From: Acidobacteriota bacterium
Lineage (GTDB): Bacteria > Acidobacteriota > Vicinamibacteria > Vicinamibacterales > 2-12-FULL-66-21
Length of the DNA: 64,000 nucleotides
Assembly (NCBI GenBank): GCA_003222675.1
Contig: QHWT01000057.1
Location: 1 to 64,000 of the forward strand
Direction of reading: 5' to 3'
The position numbers were made by a program, and so were the translations under genes. Positions 1 to 9,141 of this stretch are shown here, piece after piece. The notes below the pieces were generated by a model, which was not told the origin of the DNA, did not search any database, and was given only the letters and a program-made list of their open reading frames with translations. Every line of letters begins with the position of its first letter. Within the stretch, counting starts at the first letter, position 1.

Positions 1-1098
1 ATAGGCGCGAGCGAGCGTGAAGTGCAGGCCCGGGCTGTCCGGCGCGAGCGTGATGCCGGTCTGCAGCTCCTTGATCGCCCCGTCGATATCGCCGGTCTCG
101 AGCAGCGCCTGGCCGAGCGCTTTCCGCGCCGGGAACGCGTTCGGCGCCGCAGTCACCGCCTGCCGCGCCCAGGGCAGCGCCGTCGGCGCATCGCCCTGTT
201 TCAGGTACTCGTACGCGATCTGCATCAACGCCGATGCGTGGCCGGGCTGCAGCTCGAGTTCGCGTTTGAATTCCTCGATCGCTTTGTCTCCCTGCTCCTG
301 CAGCAGGAAGACTCCATGTGCATAGTGCACGTTTGGCGTCTCGGGATAGCGGTCGACCAGCGCCTGAAACGCCTTGGCGGCAGCAGTGGTGTTCCGCGTC
401 GCCATCATGTAGCTGGCCCGCCCCGCCATGAGCACCATCTCGCGCCGCGTCGCAATGCCCATCGCCTCGATCACGCGCGGATTGTCGTCCCCTTCCGCCG
501 CGAACTCGCCAAGCGTCTCGAGCGCCTGCTCGTATTGTTCCATCCGGGTCATCAGAATGGCGGCGTGGTATCGCGCGACGCCGGCCAGGTCAGGCGTGTC
601 ACCGACCCCGAGAATGCGCGACTGTAGCAGGTGCTGCAGCGATCGGTCGTACTCCTTCAACCCGAATTCGCACAGACCGAGAAACGCATACGCGGCGCCG
701 TTCTTCGGCGCAAGCCGCAGCACCTTGCGAAACGCATCCCGACCTTGCGTGTAATTGTCGAGCGTGTAGTACGCGGTCCCCTGATACCAGTAGCCCTCCA
801 CGTAATCGGGCTTCAGCTTCACAGTCTTCGCGTACAAATCAATTGCGTCTTCCCATCGTTCGGCTCGGCGTGCCTCGGTCGCCGCCTGCACCAGCCGATC
901 GAATTCCGCTGACGTTGCGGTGTTCGAGCCCGCCTTTCGCGGGGACTTCGTGGTTGCGGCGGACGCCTGGCCCGATGGCCTGGAGGGCGGCCTCGCACCC
1001 GTCGCCTGCGCGTTGAGCCGCAATTGAGTCACCAGGAGGAACACAGCCACGCTCGCCGTGAGACATGGAACCCAGTTCGCCAAGCGGCGCGGCGGCAT
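1..1098 (-). CDS. TPR-repeat protein, 3' end outside the window
   Basis: A reading frame open from an ATG at 1098 down to the window edge (366 codons, no stop). The N-terminus has a hydrophobic stretch (VAVFLLVTQL) that could be a signal sequence or anchor, then an Ala/Pro/Ser-rich linker, then tetratricopeptide repeats. Clear examples are YWYQGTAYYTLDNY and, near the edge, KALGQALLETGDIDGAIKEL. TPRs are protein-interaction scaffolds, so no catalytic role can be read. The start overlaps the stop of the upstream TPR gene as TAATG, implying translational coupling and a shared mRNA. The last part of the protein is not visible, so a C-terminal catalytic domain cannot be excluded. Confidence 0.8.
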   Translation of the reverse strand, partial: MPPRRLANWVPCLTASVAVFLLVTQLRLNAQATGARPPSRPSGQASAATTKSPRKAGSNTATSAEFDRLVQAATEARRAERWEDAIDLYAKTVKLKPDYVEGYWYQGTAYYTLDNYTQGRDAFRKVLRLAPKNGAAYAFLGLCEFGLKEYDRSLQHLLQSRILGVGDTPDLAGVARYHAAILMTRMEQYEQALETLGEFAAEGDDNPRVIEAMGIATRREMVLMAGRASYMMATRNTTAAAKAFQALVDRYPETPNVHYAHGVFLLQEQGDKAIEEFKRELELQPGHASALMQIAYEYLKQGDAPTALPWARQAVTAAPNAFPARKALGQALLETGDIDGAIKELQTGITLAPDSPGLHFTLARAY

Positions 1099-2228
1099 TA
1101 CTCAGACCCTCCCTTGCCGCGTTGCTTCGATTGTGCTTCGACGTTCAGCTTATCGACGATCGCCTTTTCGCGCTCCGCATCTTCCTTACGCTTGAGACGA
1201 TTGTAGGCAGTGGCGAGCTGCACGTGCGCTTCGATCAGATCGGGCGCATCCTTGATGATGCCTTCGAGCAATACGACGGCTTCGTCCACTTTGCCGGTCT
1301 GCAAGCGCAGGGTCGCGAGCAGCTTGCGCGCAGTCAGGTCCCGCGGGCGAATCGTTGTCGCGCGCTCGATGTATGTTTCGGCTTCCTCGAACTTCTGTAC
1401 GGCCTTACGCATGCTGCCGAGCTGCAGGTTCGCTTCGAAGTCGTTGATGTTCAGATCCAGCTCCTCGCGGAATGCGCGGTCGGCTGTGTCGTGCTCGCCG
1501 AGGGCTAGCAGGCACCGACCATACAGCGAGTGGGCCGTAAGGAGTCGTGGATTGAGCTGCACGGCGCGCTTGAACTCCGCTTTCGCCGCCGGATAGTCCT
1601 GCGGCGCAAGGTAAGCGAGGCCCATGAGCAAGTGGCCTTCGGCGGATTCGCCGGCGCCGAAGATCCGATCGATGTACTTCTGACCCTCCGCTCGGTCGTC
1701 GGTGTGCAGCAGCGCAGTGCCGAGCAGGTACGCGTAAGCGAGATCGCCAGGGAACATAGGCTCGCGCGGTTTGAGAAGCGCGACCAGTTCCTGATCCTGT
1801 CCGGTCTGCAGGTAACAATCGGCAAGAACGAGATAGGCGTTTTTGGCGTCAGGATCCGACGCGACGACGCGCTTGAGTTGCGGAATCGCTTGATTGGGCC
1901 GCGCGGACTTGTAATAGGCGAGCGCAAGATTCAGACGCACCGTGCTGTTTATCGGATCCGACTTCAGCGCAGCTTCATACTGTGCGATTGCATCGTCGAA
2001 CTGCCCGAGTCGCACATACGCGGCGCCGAGATTCGACAGGGCGTCCGCGCGATCGGGGATGATCGTGAGCGCCGCCTTGTATGTCTCGATGGCGCCCAGT
2101 ACATCGCCGGCCTGCTGCAGCTCGAGCGCCCGCGCGAAGAGCCGCTCGAAGTCCTGGGCCTGCTGCTCCTGCGCGCGCGCGTGTGCTGCGCTCAATAGGA
2201 ATAGAAGAAGGGTGAAGAACCGGGCCAT
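1098..2228 (-). CDS. Exported TPR-repeat protein
   Basis: A 376-residue protein starting MARFFTLLLFLLSAAHARAQ, a clear signal peptide ending at an A-R-A-Q type cleavage site. This supports the ATG at 2228 over the upstream in-frame ATG at 2312. The rest is about nine TPR-like repeats, for example ADALSNLGAAYVRLGQFDDA and AYYKSARPNQAIPQL, ending in a charged tail. It is expected in the periplasm as an assembly or scaffold protein. The stop overlaps the start of the next TPR gene (TAATG), so the two probably act together. A rho-independent terminator lies just upstream, separating it from the TonB receptor gene, so it should have its own promoter. Confidence 0.85.
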   Translation of the reverse strand: MARFFTLLLFLLSAAHARAQEQQAQDFERLFARALELQQAGDVLGAIETYKAALTIIPDRADALSNLGAAYVRLGQFDDAIAQYEAALKSDPINSTVRLNLALAYYKSARPNQAIPQLKRVVASDPDAKNAYLVLADCYLQTGQDQELVALLKPREPMFPGDLAYAYLLGTALLHTDDRAEGQKYIDRIFGAGESAEGHLLMGLAYLAPQDYPAAKAEFKRAVQLNPRLLTAHSLYGRCLLALGEHDTADRAFREELDLNINDFEANLQLGSMRKAVQKFEEAETYIERATTIRPRDLTARKLLATLRLQTGKVDEAVVLLEGIIKDAPDLIEAHVQLATAYNRLKRKEDAEREKAIVDKLNVEAQSKQRGKGGSE

Positions 2229-2263
2229 AGATACAGGGTGCCGCAAGGTCAGAGTGTACCCCC

Positions 2264-2305
2264 AAAAACACGACGAGGAGGAGAGTCGTTCAGCTCTCCT
2301 CCTCG
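2264..2305 (-). terminator. Rho-independent terminator after the TonB receptor gene
   Basis: Perfect 12-bp inverted repeat, arms CGAGGAGGAGAG (2274-2285) and CTCTCCTCCTCG (2294-2305), with an 8-nt loop. On the minus strand it is followed three bases later by TTTTT (2268-2264). It lies about 105 bp past the receptor stop codon. Confidence 0.75.
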
Positions 2306-2366
2306 GTTTCATGGAAGAAGTCAGGAGCCAGGAGCTAGAGCGTCACGGATGTCATCTCTTTTGACG

Positions 2367-2390
2367 CTCCAGCTTCCAGCTTCCAGCTTC
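2367..2390. repeat. Heptamer tandem array (CCAGCTT)
   Basis: Three copies of a 7-bp word, CCAGCTT, in the short spacer between the TonB receptor stop codon and the terminator. It belongs to the window-wide set of heptamer arrays; similar AAGCTGG words recur at 34790-34812. Confidence 0.7.
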
Positions 2391-2408
2391 TGACACGCCC
2401 GCTGACAA

Positions 2409-5400
2409 TCAGAAGTAGTACTTCAGGACGAGCTCAATCACGCGGTGTCCGCGTTTCAGATTCACCTTCCCGAAGTTGTCCTTCGTCTGCGGGGTGAAAT
2501 CGAATCCCTGCGTCGGATCGCACACGTCCGTGAAACCGCCCGCGCCGTTTGGCACGTGGCTGACCCGCACCCGGCACGTGGTGTCCAGCAGCAGGTTGAT
2601 GTCGTTCCCATCGACTGCGGTCGTGGCATATGCCTGATTGAACAGGTTGAAGAACCCGATTCGGAACTGAAGCCTCTGTTCGCCAACCGTCGAGAAGTTC
2701 TTGAACAGGGTCAAGTCGTGGTTGAAGCGCGTAGGCTGCCGGAGGTTGTACCGCGGCACGAGGTCGCCGTTGCTGCCGAACTCGGGCACCGAGATACAGT
2801 TGATGTCCAGAACCTTCTCGCCGACACCGCCGTTCCCCGTGCGCGGATCGCAGGTAAAGACGGGCGCCAGCGCATTTCCGCCGTTGTTGCTCGGGCCGAC
2901 GACGTCAGAGGTGCCGAAGTACGCGGCGGCGATCCCTCCGCTTCCTGCGTCGCCAGCGAACGTGAGCCGGTACGGAATGCCGCTGGCCATGGATGAGATC
3001 CCCGATACCTGCCAGCCGTTCAGAATGCCGCGGCCGATCGGATTATTCATCCCGCTTTTCGCGCCGTCGGGCAGGAACGCGTTCCACGACACGTTGAGCA
3101 CGTGCGTCCGGTCCTCGTTCAGCACGCCGTAAGTGCGCCTCGGATCGTACGGGTCGATCGAGCTGTACTCGCCACCGAGCGTGCCGCGATTGCGGCCCAG
3201 CGTGTACGCGACGAAGTACTGCAGGTGGCGTCCCGTCTGGCGGCTCAACGTGAGCTGCATCGAGTCGTAGTTCGATTCGCCACGGAAGTCATACGATGTG
3301 ATTCCGTTCAGCGCATTGAACTTCCGGAACGACGCAAGATTGTCGCCGACGCTCGCCACCGCGACGCGGTTGACGGGATTTGAGAGGTCGACGCCGTTGA
3401 ACGTTCCGCTGTTCAATATTCCAAACGGCATCACGTTTCCGTTGCTGCGGCTCACCAGATTACGGCCGCGTGTGCCCACGTAGCTGAGTTCGACCACCTG
3501 ATCGAACGGCACTCGCCGCGCGTAAGAGACGCTGAAGCTGTGCGTCTTCGGCCACACGAACGAGTTCGGTGTCAGCGAGTTGATGCCGATGCTGCCGACG
3601 CGGTTCGCCAGAGTGGCTTCGTGCGCGGTGTCGTAGTTGAGACCGACTCCATTGCCGTAACCGCCGCCGGCCCAGAAATCAGTGCCGACATTGTACCTGT
3701 TAGGCGGCAGGTTGAGCGTTTGATCGTATTCGACGTTCCCCATATTGCGGTTGTAGAAGAGCCCGTAACCGCCGCGGATCACGTTTCGGCTCTCGCCGTC
3801 GATATTCCACGCGATGTTGACGCGTGGCAGCGCAAACGGCGATCGGTTGGGCAGGATACCGGCCTTCGCGCATCCGGTGTAGACGTAGCACACACCGTTG
3901 ACGCGCTCGAACGTCCCCGGGTCGAGGAAGGCACCCTGCGACGGATCGTACAGCGTCGGCGAGAAGTAGCCGCCTTGCCCATTCAGCTCCTGGTTGTTGG
4001 TCCAGGAACCAAACCGCACGCCGTACTCGAGCGTGAGATTGTTCCTGAGCTTCCAGCTGTCCTGCGCGAACGCGTCGATGTCCCAATAGCGGAACTCGCC
4101 GTACGGTTCGCCGACTGCCGGCTGACCGTTCTTCTGGCTGATGATTTTCGTCGCCGTGCCCTGCGTGAGAGAGCCAATCCTGCCGACGAGCATGTCCGCC
4201 GCCGAGTTGCCAGTTCCCGTGTCGTTGTCGGTGCCGAACCAGAGTTGGCCGGCCGTGTTGTTATCGAAGTTCTGCTGCTTCTGTCCGCGCTCGATCGCGA
4301 TGCCGAATTTCATCCCGTGCGAGCCGGCGAGTTTCGTGAGCTTGTCGCTGAACTGCAGCGCATCGTTATGCGCGAAGACATCGTTGGACTTCGCCCACAG
4401 GTTGCCTACCTGACCGCTGCCGCCCCAGCCGTGGAGAAGATCCGTCGGAAGGTATGGGCTCGGCGGTGGTCCGGGGAACTGGATCCCCTGGAAGGTCACC
4501 CCATTGTGGCCTTGCAGCAGGATGCTCGGGTCCTTGAAGCGATTGTCGAGCGTCAGACGGCTGAAGCTGACGAGGGCTTCGTTCGTCATCGACGGACTCA
4601 ACACCGAGACGAGGTTGCCCGCGTACGAACGGCCGACGTTCTCGCCGATATTTGGCGTTGGAAGTGCGACAACATCCCCCGGTGCCCACCACACGCCGCG
4701 TGGGCTCTCCGCCGTTTCGGTCTCGTGGGCGGCGCGGACGTACGCCTTCGTGCTGTTGCTGATGTTCCAGTCGAACCGCGACTTGAAATCCGTCCGGTTC
4801 GTCGGCTCCAGCCGGCTGTACACGTAGTTGTACAGGTTTTTCGGATCGTTGTAGTTCACGTCTGGATACAGGCTCGCGAAATACTGGCCGAGCGGCGTCA
4901 TATACGGCCGCATGTCATTGTTCGGCGCCGGATCGCCCGCACCAGGGAAGCCCCTTGGGATCTTGAGCTGCGCGACACTGTTCAGATTCGAGCCGCGGTT
5001 CGCCAGCAGTTCGCTGAAGTCACCATTCTTCATCGCCTGCGAAAACGTTCGCGTGAAGTGCGACCCTGAGTCGACCTGCTGCCGCTGTCCCTCGAATGCG
5101 ACGAAGAAGAACAGTTTGTCCCGGTTCTTCGTGTAGCTGTCGCCAAACGAGATCGGGCCGCCGACGTTTCCACCGGGATACTGGTATGTGCTCTTCGGCT
5201 TCACGGTGCCGGCGATCGAATTGGATCGGTCGTTCGCCGCGAGTCGATAGTCGCGCCAGTAGTCGTAGGCCTCGCCATGGAACTTCGACGAGCCTGATTT
5301 CGTCACCCCGCTGACGTTCATGCCGCCCGTGCCGTACTCGGCGGCGAAGTTCGAGCTCTGCACCTTGACTTCCTGAACCATGTCGTTGTTCAGGGAAACG

Positions 5401-6083
5401 ATCACGCCGCTGTTGCTGCCGATGTCGATGAGCGACGAACCGTCGAGCGCGACAGTGTTGCTCGAGGAGCGGATGCCATTCACCGTGTAGCCCTGCGTGT
5501 TGTTGCCGCCGCCGCCGAAGCTCACCGATTCACCCTGGTTGAACTCGGTGACGACACCCGGCAGGATGCGGAGGAGCTCGAGGGCGCTTCGGCCGACGAC
5601 CGACAGGTTGTCGATCTGTTTCGCATTCAAGACGCCCTCGCGAGCGCCAGTTTCCGTCTGGACGTATTCCTGCTGCCCAGTGACGGTGACGGTCTCGCTC
5701 TGCTGGCCGACCTCGAGACGCACGTCGATGCCCCGCGTGTCATTCGGACTCAGCGCGATGGATTTTCGCTCGTACGTCTTGAACCCGGATAGTTCCACCT
5801 TCAGGTCGTACGTGCCAGGGAACAGGGCCGCAAACAGGTACTGACCGCGATCATCGCTGACCGTGGTCTGTAGTCCTTTGTTCCCTGCGTTCGTGACGGT
5901 GACGGTCGCACCCGGCAGCACGCCGCCACTAGTATCTTGGATAGTGCCCCGAACCGAGGCAGTGGTGGAGCCCTGACCGAAGGCGGCGGTACTTGTTAGC
6001 AGCAACGTGCACAGCGTTGCCGTTGCCCACGCCGCTACGGAGGCCACGTCCTTCGAACGTGCCCGTGACACACAGGTCAACAT
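2409..6083 (-). CDS. TonB-dependent receptor, Oar-like, with carboxypeptidase-regulatory domain
   Basis: A 1224-residue outer-membrane receptor. A signal peptide (about residues 1-36, ending AAFGQ) is followed by a CarboxypepD_reg-like beta-sandwich (SVRGTIQDTSGGVLPGATVTV, about 42-130) and a plug domain (LSVVGRSALELLRILPG, about 155-270). A long beta-barrel ends in an aromatic residue (VLKYYF), as expected for BAM-mediated assembly. Such receptors in Acidobacteriota and Bacteroidota import large substrates using TonB energy; the substrate cannot be read here. It sits downstream of the histidine kinase/response regulator pair in the same orientation, with about 190 bp of hairpin-rich spacer between, so regulation by that pair is possible but unproven. 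Confidence 0.92.
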   Translation of the reverse strand: MLTCVSRARSKDVASVAAWATATLCTLLLTSTAAFGQGSTTASVRGTIQDTSGGVLPGATVTVTNAGNKGLQTTVSDDRGQYLFAALFPGTYDLKVELSGFKTYERKSIALSPNDTRGIDVRLEVGQQSETVTVTGQQEYVQTETGAREGVLNAKQIDNLSVVGRSALELLRILPGVVTEFNQGESVSFGGGGNNTQGYTVNGIRSSSNTVALDGSSLIDIGSNSGVIVSLNNDMVQEVKVQSSNFAAEYGTGGMNVSGVTKSGSSKFHGEAYDYWRDYRLAANDRSNSIAGTVKPKSTYQYPGGNVGGPISFGDSYTKNRDKLFFFVAFEGQRQQVDSGSHFTRTFSQAMKNGDFSELLANRGSNLNSVAQLKIPRGFPGAGDPAPNNDMRPYMTPLGQYFASLYPDVNYNDPKNLYNYVYSRLEPTNRTDFKSRFDWNISNSTKAYVRAAHETETAESPRGVWWAPGDVVALPTPNIGENVGRSYAGNLVSVLSPSMTNEALVSFSRLTLDNRFKDPSILLQGHNGVTFQGIQFPGPPPSPYLPTDLLHGWGGSGQVGNLWAKSNDVFAHNDALQFSDKLTKLAGSHGMKFGIAIERGQKQQNFDNNTAGQLWFGTDNDTGTGNSAADMLVGRIGSLTQGTATKIISQKNGQPAVGEPYGEFRYWDIDAFAQDSWKLRNNLTLEYGVRFGSWTNNQELNGQGGYFSPTLYDPSQGAFLDPGTFERVNGVCYVYTGCAKAGILPNRSPFALPRVNIAWNIDGESRNVIRGGYGLFYNRNMGNVEYDQTLNLPPNRYNVGTDFWAGGGYGNGVGLNYDTAHEATLANRVGSIGINSLTPNSFVWPKTHSFSVSYARRVPFDQVVELSYVGTRGRNLVSRSNGNVMPFGILNSGTFNGVDLSNPVNRVAVASVGDNLASFRKFNALNGITSYDFRGESNYDSMQLTLSRQTGRHLQYFVAYTLGRNRGTLGGEYSSIDPYDPRRTYGVLNEDRTHVLNVSWNAFLPDGAKSGMNNPIGRGILNGWQVSGISSMASGIPYRLTFAGDAGSGGIAAAYFGTSDVVGPSNNGGNALAPVFTCDPRTGNGGVGEKVLDINCISVPEFGSNGDLVPRYNLRQPTRFNHDLTLFKNFSTVGEQRLQFRIGFFNLFNQAYATTAVDGNDINLLLDTTCRVRVSHVPNGAGGFTDVCDPTQGFDFTPQTKDNFGKVNLKRGHRVIELVLKYYF

Positions 6084-6190
6084 GCTCTCTCCTCCCCCGT
6101 ACCAGAACAGACGAATACCTCAGGCTGAGGTATAGCCGTGAAGCCTATGAGCTGAACGTGGGCGCGTCAACCCGCATAAGGGGGGATAGC

Positions 6191-6253
6191 CGATATGTCG
6201 AAAGACATATCGGGGTCAGACCCCGGCGGAATTGGCGACTGGGGTCAGACCCC
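6191..6253. repeat. Three hairpins: GAAA-tetraloop stem and two GGGGTCAGACCCC palindromes
   Basis: A perfect 9-bp stem (CGATATGTC / GACATATCG) closed by GAAA lies at 6191-6212. It is followed by two copies of GGGGTCAGACCCC at 6212-6224 and 6241-6253. All lie between the response regulator stop (6276) and the TonB receptor start (6083). They could be terminator-like structures after the regulator, 5' leader structures of the receptor mRNA, or repeat elements. No U-tract follows on the minus strand. Confidence 0.7.
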
Positions 6254-6275
6254 GGTTGGTGGATTACACACTTTT

Positions 6276-6905
6276 TCAGGTTCCTAGCTGGACAATACCA
6301 CGCTGCAGGGCGACGGTGACGGCCTCCGTCCGGTCCGTCACGCCAAGCTTCCCGAGAATGCTGCTCACGTGCAGCTTGACCGTGCCTTCGGTGATGTCCA
6401 ATGCGTCGCCGATCTCCCGGTTGCGCCGTCCGCCGACCAGCAGCCTGAGCACTTCGATTTCTCGCATCGACAGTTCCGAGTGCGCGACGCGGTCGGCCAG
6501 ACGCGCCGCCACCTCCGACGGAATGTGACGCTGCCCCACGGCCGCCTTCCGGATCGCCCGCATCAATTCTTCGCGCTGCACCGACTTGACGAGGTACGCC
6601 ATCGCCCCGGCCTGGAGCGCTCCGTAGATCTCTTCGTCGCACACGTAGGTGGACACCATCACGATCCGCGCGTCGGGAAATTCGCGGCGAATGGCCTGGA
6701 TCGTTTCCGCGCCGTTCATGCCGGGCAGCCGCAGATCCATCAACGTCACGTCCGGACGATGGGTCCGGAACAAGGCCTGCGCCTGTTCGCCGGACGAGGC
6801 TTCCGCGCACACCGTCATGTCCGGCTCGAGCGCGATGATGCTGGCCAGCCCCATGCGGACCAGGTAATGATCGTCGACGAGCATGATCTTCAGTTTGTCC
6901 GCCAT
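6276..6905 (-). CDS. LuxR/NarL-family response regulator
   Basis: A 209-residue two-component regulator. The receiver domain (1-120) has the acidic pair D11/D12, phosphoacceptor D57 (TLMDLRLPG) and the conserved Lys in AYLVKS. The C-terminal LuxR-type helix-turn-helix (about 143-205) reads LSMREIEVLRLLVGG...NREIGDALDITEGTVKLHVS. The start MADKLKIMLVDD at 6905 lies inside the end of the upstream histidine kinase gene (16-bp overlap), so the two are cotranslated partners. Its targets are not known; the TonB receptor gene downstream is the nearest candidate. Confidence 0.93.
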   Translation of the reverse strand: MADKLKIMLVDDHYLVRMGLASIIALEPDMTVCAEASSGEQAQALFRTHRPDVTLMDLRLPGMNGAETIQAIRREFPDARIVMVSTYVCDEEIYGALQAGAMAYLVKSVQREELMRAIRKAAVGQRHIPSEVAARLADRVAHSELSMREIEVLRLLVGGRRNREIGDALDITEGTVKLHVSSILGKLGVTDRTEAVTVALQRGIVQLGT

Positions 6906-9037
6906 GATTCCACCACCCGGGGAAGGGCCCTCGCATCCGTGTGACGTTCGGCAGGAACAGTGACCGACAGGCGCGTGCCGTTGCCGATCGCGGAATCGAT
7001 GTGCAGCACGCCGCCGATCTTGTCGGCGCGCTCGCGGATGCCCTGCAGGCCGAAGTGACAACCCGGCATGTCTTGCGCACCATGTCCCAAGCCACATCCA
7101 TCGTCGGTGACGATGAGCGTGGTGGCGTCGGGCTGGAACCGGATCACGATCTCGATGTGCCGCGCGCCGGAGTGTTTCAGGGCGTTCGTGAGCGCCTCGA
7201 GACCGATCCTCAGCAGGTGGTGCTCGAGCGCGGCGTCGAGCCGTTGGAGCGATCCCTCGACATGCACGTTCGGGATGACGGCGGTTCCGACCGTCATCTG
7301 ACGCACGAGATTCGTGAGCGCACCAGCGAGGTCGCGGCTCTCCAGCGCCTGCGAACGCAGATCCATGACGGACCGTCGCGTTTCTTCGATGCTGTAGCGC
7401 AGCATCTGCCGCGCCACGTCGAGCGATTGCTGCGCGACATCGGGACACGCCTTGAGGCTGGCCGACACTGCCTCGAGTTGAAGCGCGATACCGGTGAGCC
7501 CCTGCTCGAGCGTGTCGTGCAGCTCGCGGCCCACGCGAGTGCGTTCGGTCAGGACCGCTTGGTACTGCTGGCGCTTTCTGTTCGCGGTGGCCCTGACCCA
7601 GATGCCGGCGCCGCCGGAAACGAACGTGAGGAGCACGAGCATCACCACGCTGTGACCCAGCGTCCACCACGGAGCCGCGGAAATGAGCGCGACGTCGGCC
7701 GGCGATCGGAGGAACAACCGGAACGACGGCGGCGGTCCCCAGTGGTACGAGTACACGCCCGTTACCGCCACAACGCTTCCCGGCCGGATCCGCTCGAGCG
7801 CGTCGATGCCCGCATCTTCGGGGAGGTCCGCTTCGAAGACGGTCTCGCCGACTTTGAGCACCAGGATCCGATCGGTCGGATTCCTGAGCAGGCTGAGCAG
7901 GTTGCCCTCCATGTGCACCAGCGCTGCATCGTTCTCGGGTGTCATCACGTTGGTGGTGGCCAGTCGCAGAGGCGACGGCTCGGCGGCGGCACTTCCCGTT
8001 ACCTTGAATACGGCATTCGTGACGATGGGCTTTCCCGGCGTGACGGCAGGAAACCCGACGACTTCGACAATCGCGCCGGGTCGGACGCGCTGAGGCTGCT
8101 CGGTCTCGATCCGCGCTCCGCCGCTCCCGTCGTCCACGTACAACACATGACGCACGTGGCGGAACTTCGTCGTGCTGGTGAAGTCGCTGACCTCGACCGC
8201 GTGTCCGGGCACATAGCAGGTGACGACGCCGCGCACACGAATGCGTCGGTTCGCTTCGCCGTCGGCCGAATAGTTGTAGAGGCTGCGGATCGTGCGCGTC
8301 GGGAGTGAGAATGGATCGGGCGCCGGCTCCAGCACTGTGATGTCGCGCGTGTGACCCACAAACAACGAGACGCCTCGAAGCTGCTCGGTCGGCCCGAACA
8401 GCGTGCCGACGTTGCCGCGCAGGCGGACGCGCGCGTCGATGAAGCGCGCCAGATCGCCGGACGAGTAGTCCCAGAACGTCGAACGCACGATGCCGTCTCC
8501 ATAGGCGACATCTACGAATAAGGTGTGCATGCTCGGGTCCGACGACAACCACGCGCGCTGCACCACGCCGACGATCTCCACGTAATCGCAGTCGTGCCGT
8601 CCCGTCAGCATTGCGGAGAACGGAATGTGCTTCGGTCGCGGGAGCGGCGCGCGTCCGAGGCGCCGAATGGCCGTCGGCTGGACGTTGGGCGCGAACCCGC
8701 CGCGGACGGTGCGCCCCTCGATCTCCACGAGATCGCCACGCTGCAGCTCCGACCATGCCGGCACTTTCTTCCGGTCGGCGGGCGGAACGACGAACTGGCC
8801 GAACGCGCCGTCGTGAATCATCAGGCCGACATCAGCGATCTCGTCGATATGCGTCACGATGGCCCGAACACGGACGGGATAGCCCCTGGCGCCTTGATCC
8901 TGCGAAAGGGCGCGAATTTCCTGAACTGTCGTCAGAACGGGAAGGGCGCGGACGGTGTCGGACTGGGCCGCCGCAGGTGGTGCGAAGAGGCCAGCCAGCA
9001 GGGCGAGCGCGCTCGGTCGCAGAAGCCAGGCACGCAC
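6890..9037 (-). CDS. Sensor histidine kinase, HisKA_3/HATPase type
   Basis: A 715-residue membrane sensor kinase. A signal peptide or anchor (VRAWLLRPSALALLAGLF) precedes a periplasmic region of about 400 residues with beta-rich, OB-like repeats. One transmembrane helix (about 450-475) follows, then a HisKA_3 dimerization domain with phosphoacceptor H507 (RELHDTLEQGLTG), and a HATPase domain with TDDGCGLG and GLQGIRERA. The GTG at 9037 is chosen because the longer frame to 9169 would add Arg/Ala-rich sequence before the signal peptide and run into the divergent ROK gene. The 3' end overlaps the response regulator by 16 bp. The ligand sensed by the periplasmic part is unknown. Confidence 0.88.
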   Translation of the reverse strand: MRAWLLRPSALALLAGLFAPPAAAQSDTVRALPVLTTVQEIRALSQDQGARGYPVRVRAIVTHIDEIADVGLMIHDGAFGQFVVPPADRKKVPAWSELQRGDLVEIEGRTVRGGFAPNVQPTAIRRLGRAPLPRPKHIPFSAMLTGRHDCDYVEIVGVVQRAWLSSDPSMHTLFVDVAYGDGIVRSTFWDYSSGDLARFIDARVRLRGNVGTLFGPTEQLRGVSLFVGHTRDITVLEPAPDPFSLPTRTIRSLYNYSADGEANRRIRVRGVVTCYVPGHAVEVSDFTSTTKFRHVRHVLYVDDGSGGARIETEQPQRVRPGAIVEVVGFPAVTPGKPIVTNAVFKVTGSAAAEPSPLRLATTNVMTPENDAALVHMEGNLLSLLRNPTDRILVLKVGETVFEADLPEDAGIDALERIRPGSVVAVTGVYSYHWGPPPSFRLFLRSPADVALISAAPWWTLGHSVVMLVLLTFVSGGAGIWVRATANRKRQQYQAVLTERTRVGRELHDTLEQGLTGIALQLEAVSASLKACPDVAQQSLDVARQMLRYSIEETRRSVMDLRSQALESRDLAGALTNLVRQMTVGTAVIPNVHVEGSLQRLDAALEHHLLRIGLEALTNALKHSGARHIEIVIRFQPDATTLIVTDDGCGLGHGAQDMPGCHFGLQGIRERADKIGGVLHIDSAIGNGTRLSVTVPAERHTDARALPRVVESWRTN

Positions 9038-9141
9038 AGTGGCGGCATAGTAGCGCGGCCCAGCTGTCCCGTCCAGCGCCGGTCGGGCCCCTCGGGCGCG
9101 TTGCCAAGCTGTCGCCCCTTCTGTAATCTTCACCGTCAGCG

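Noticed and set aside
6941-8308. 455-residue plus-strand frame
   Set aside because: Antisense to the histidine kinase; the H-box and HATPase motifs define the minus strand.
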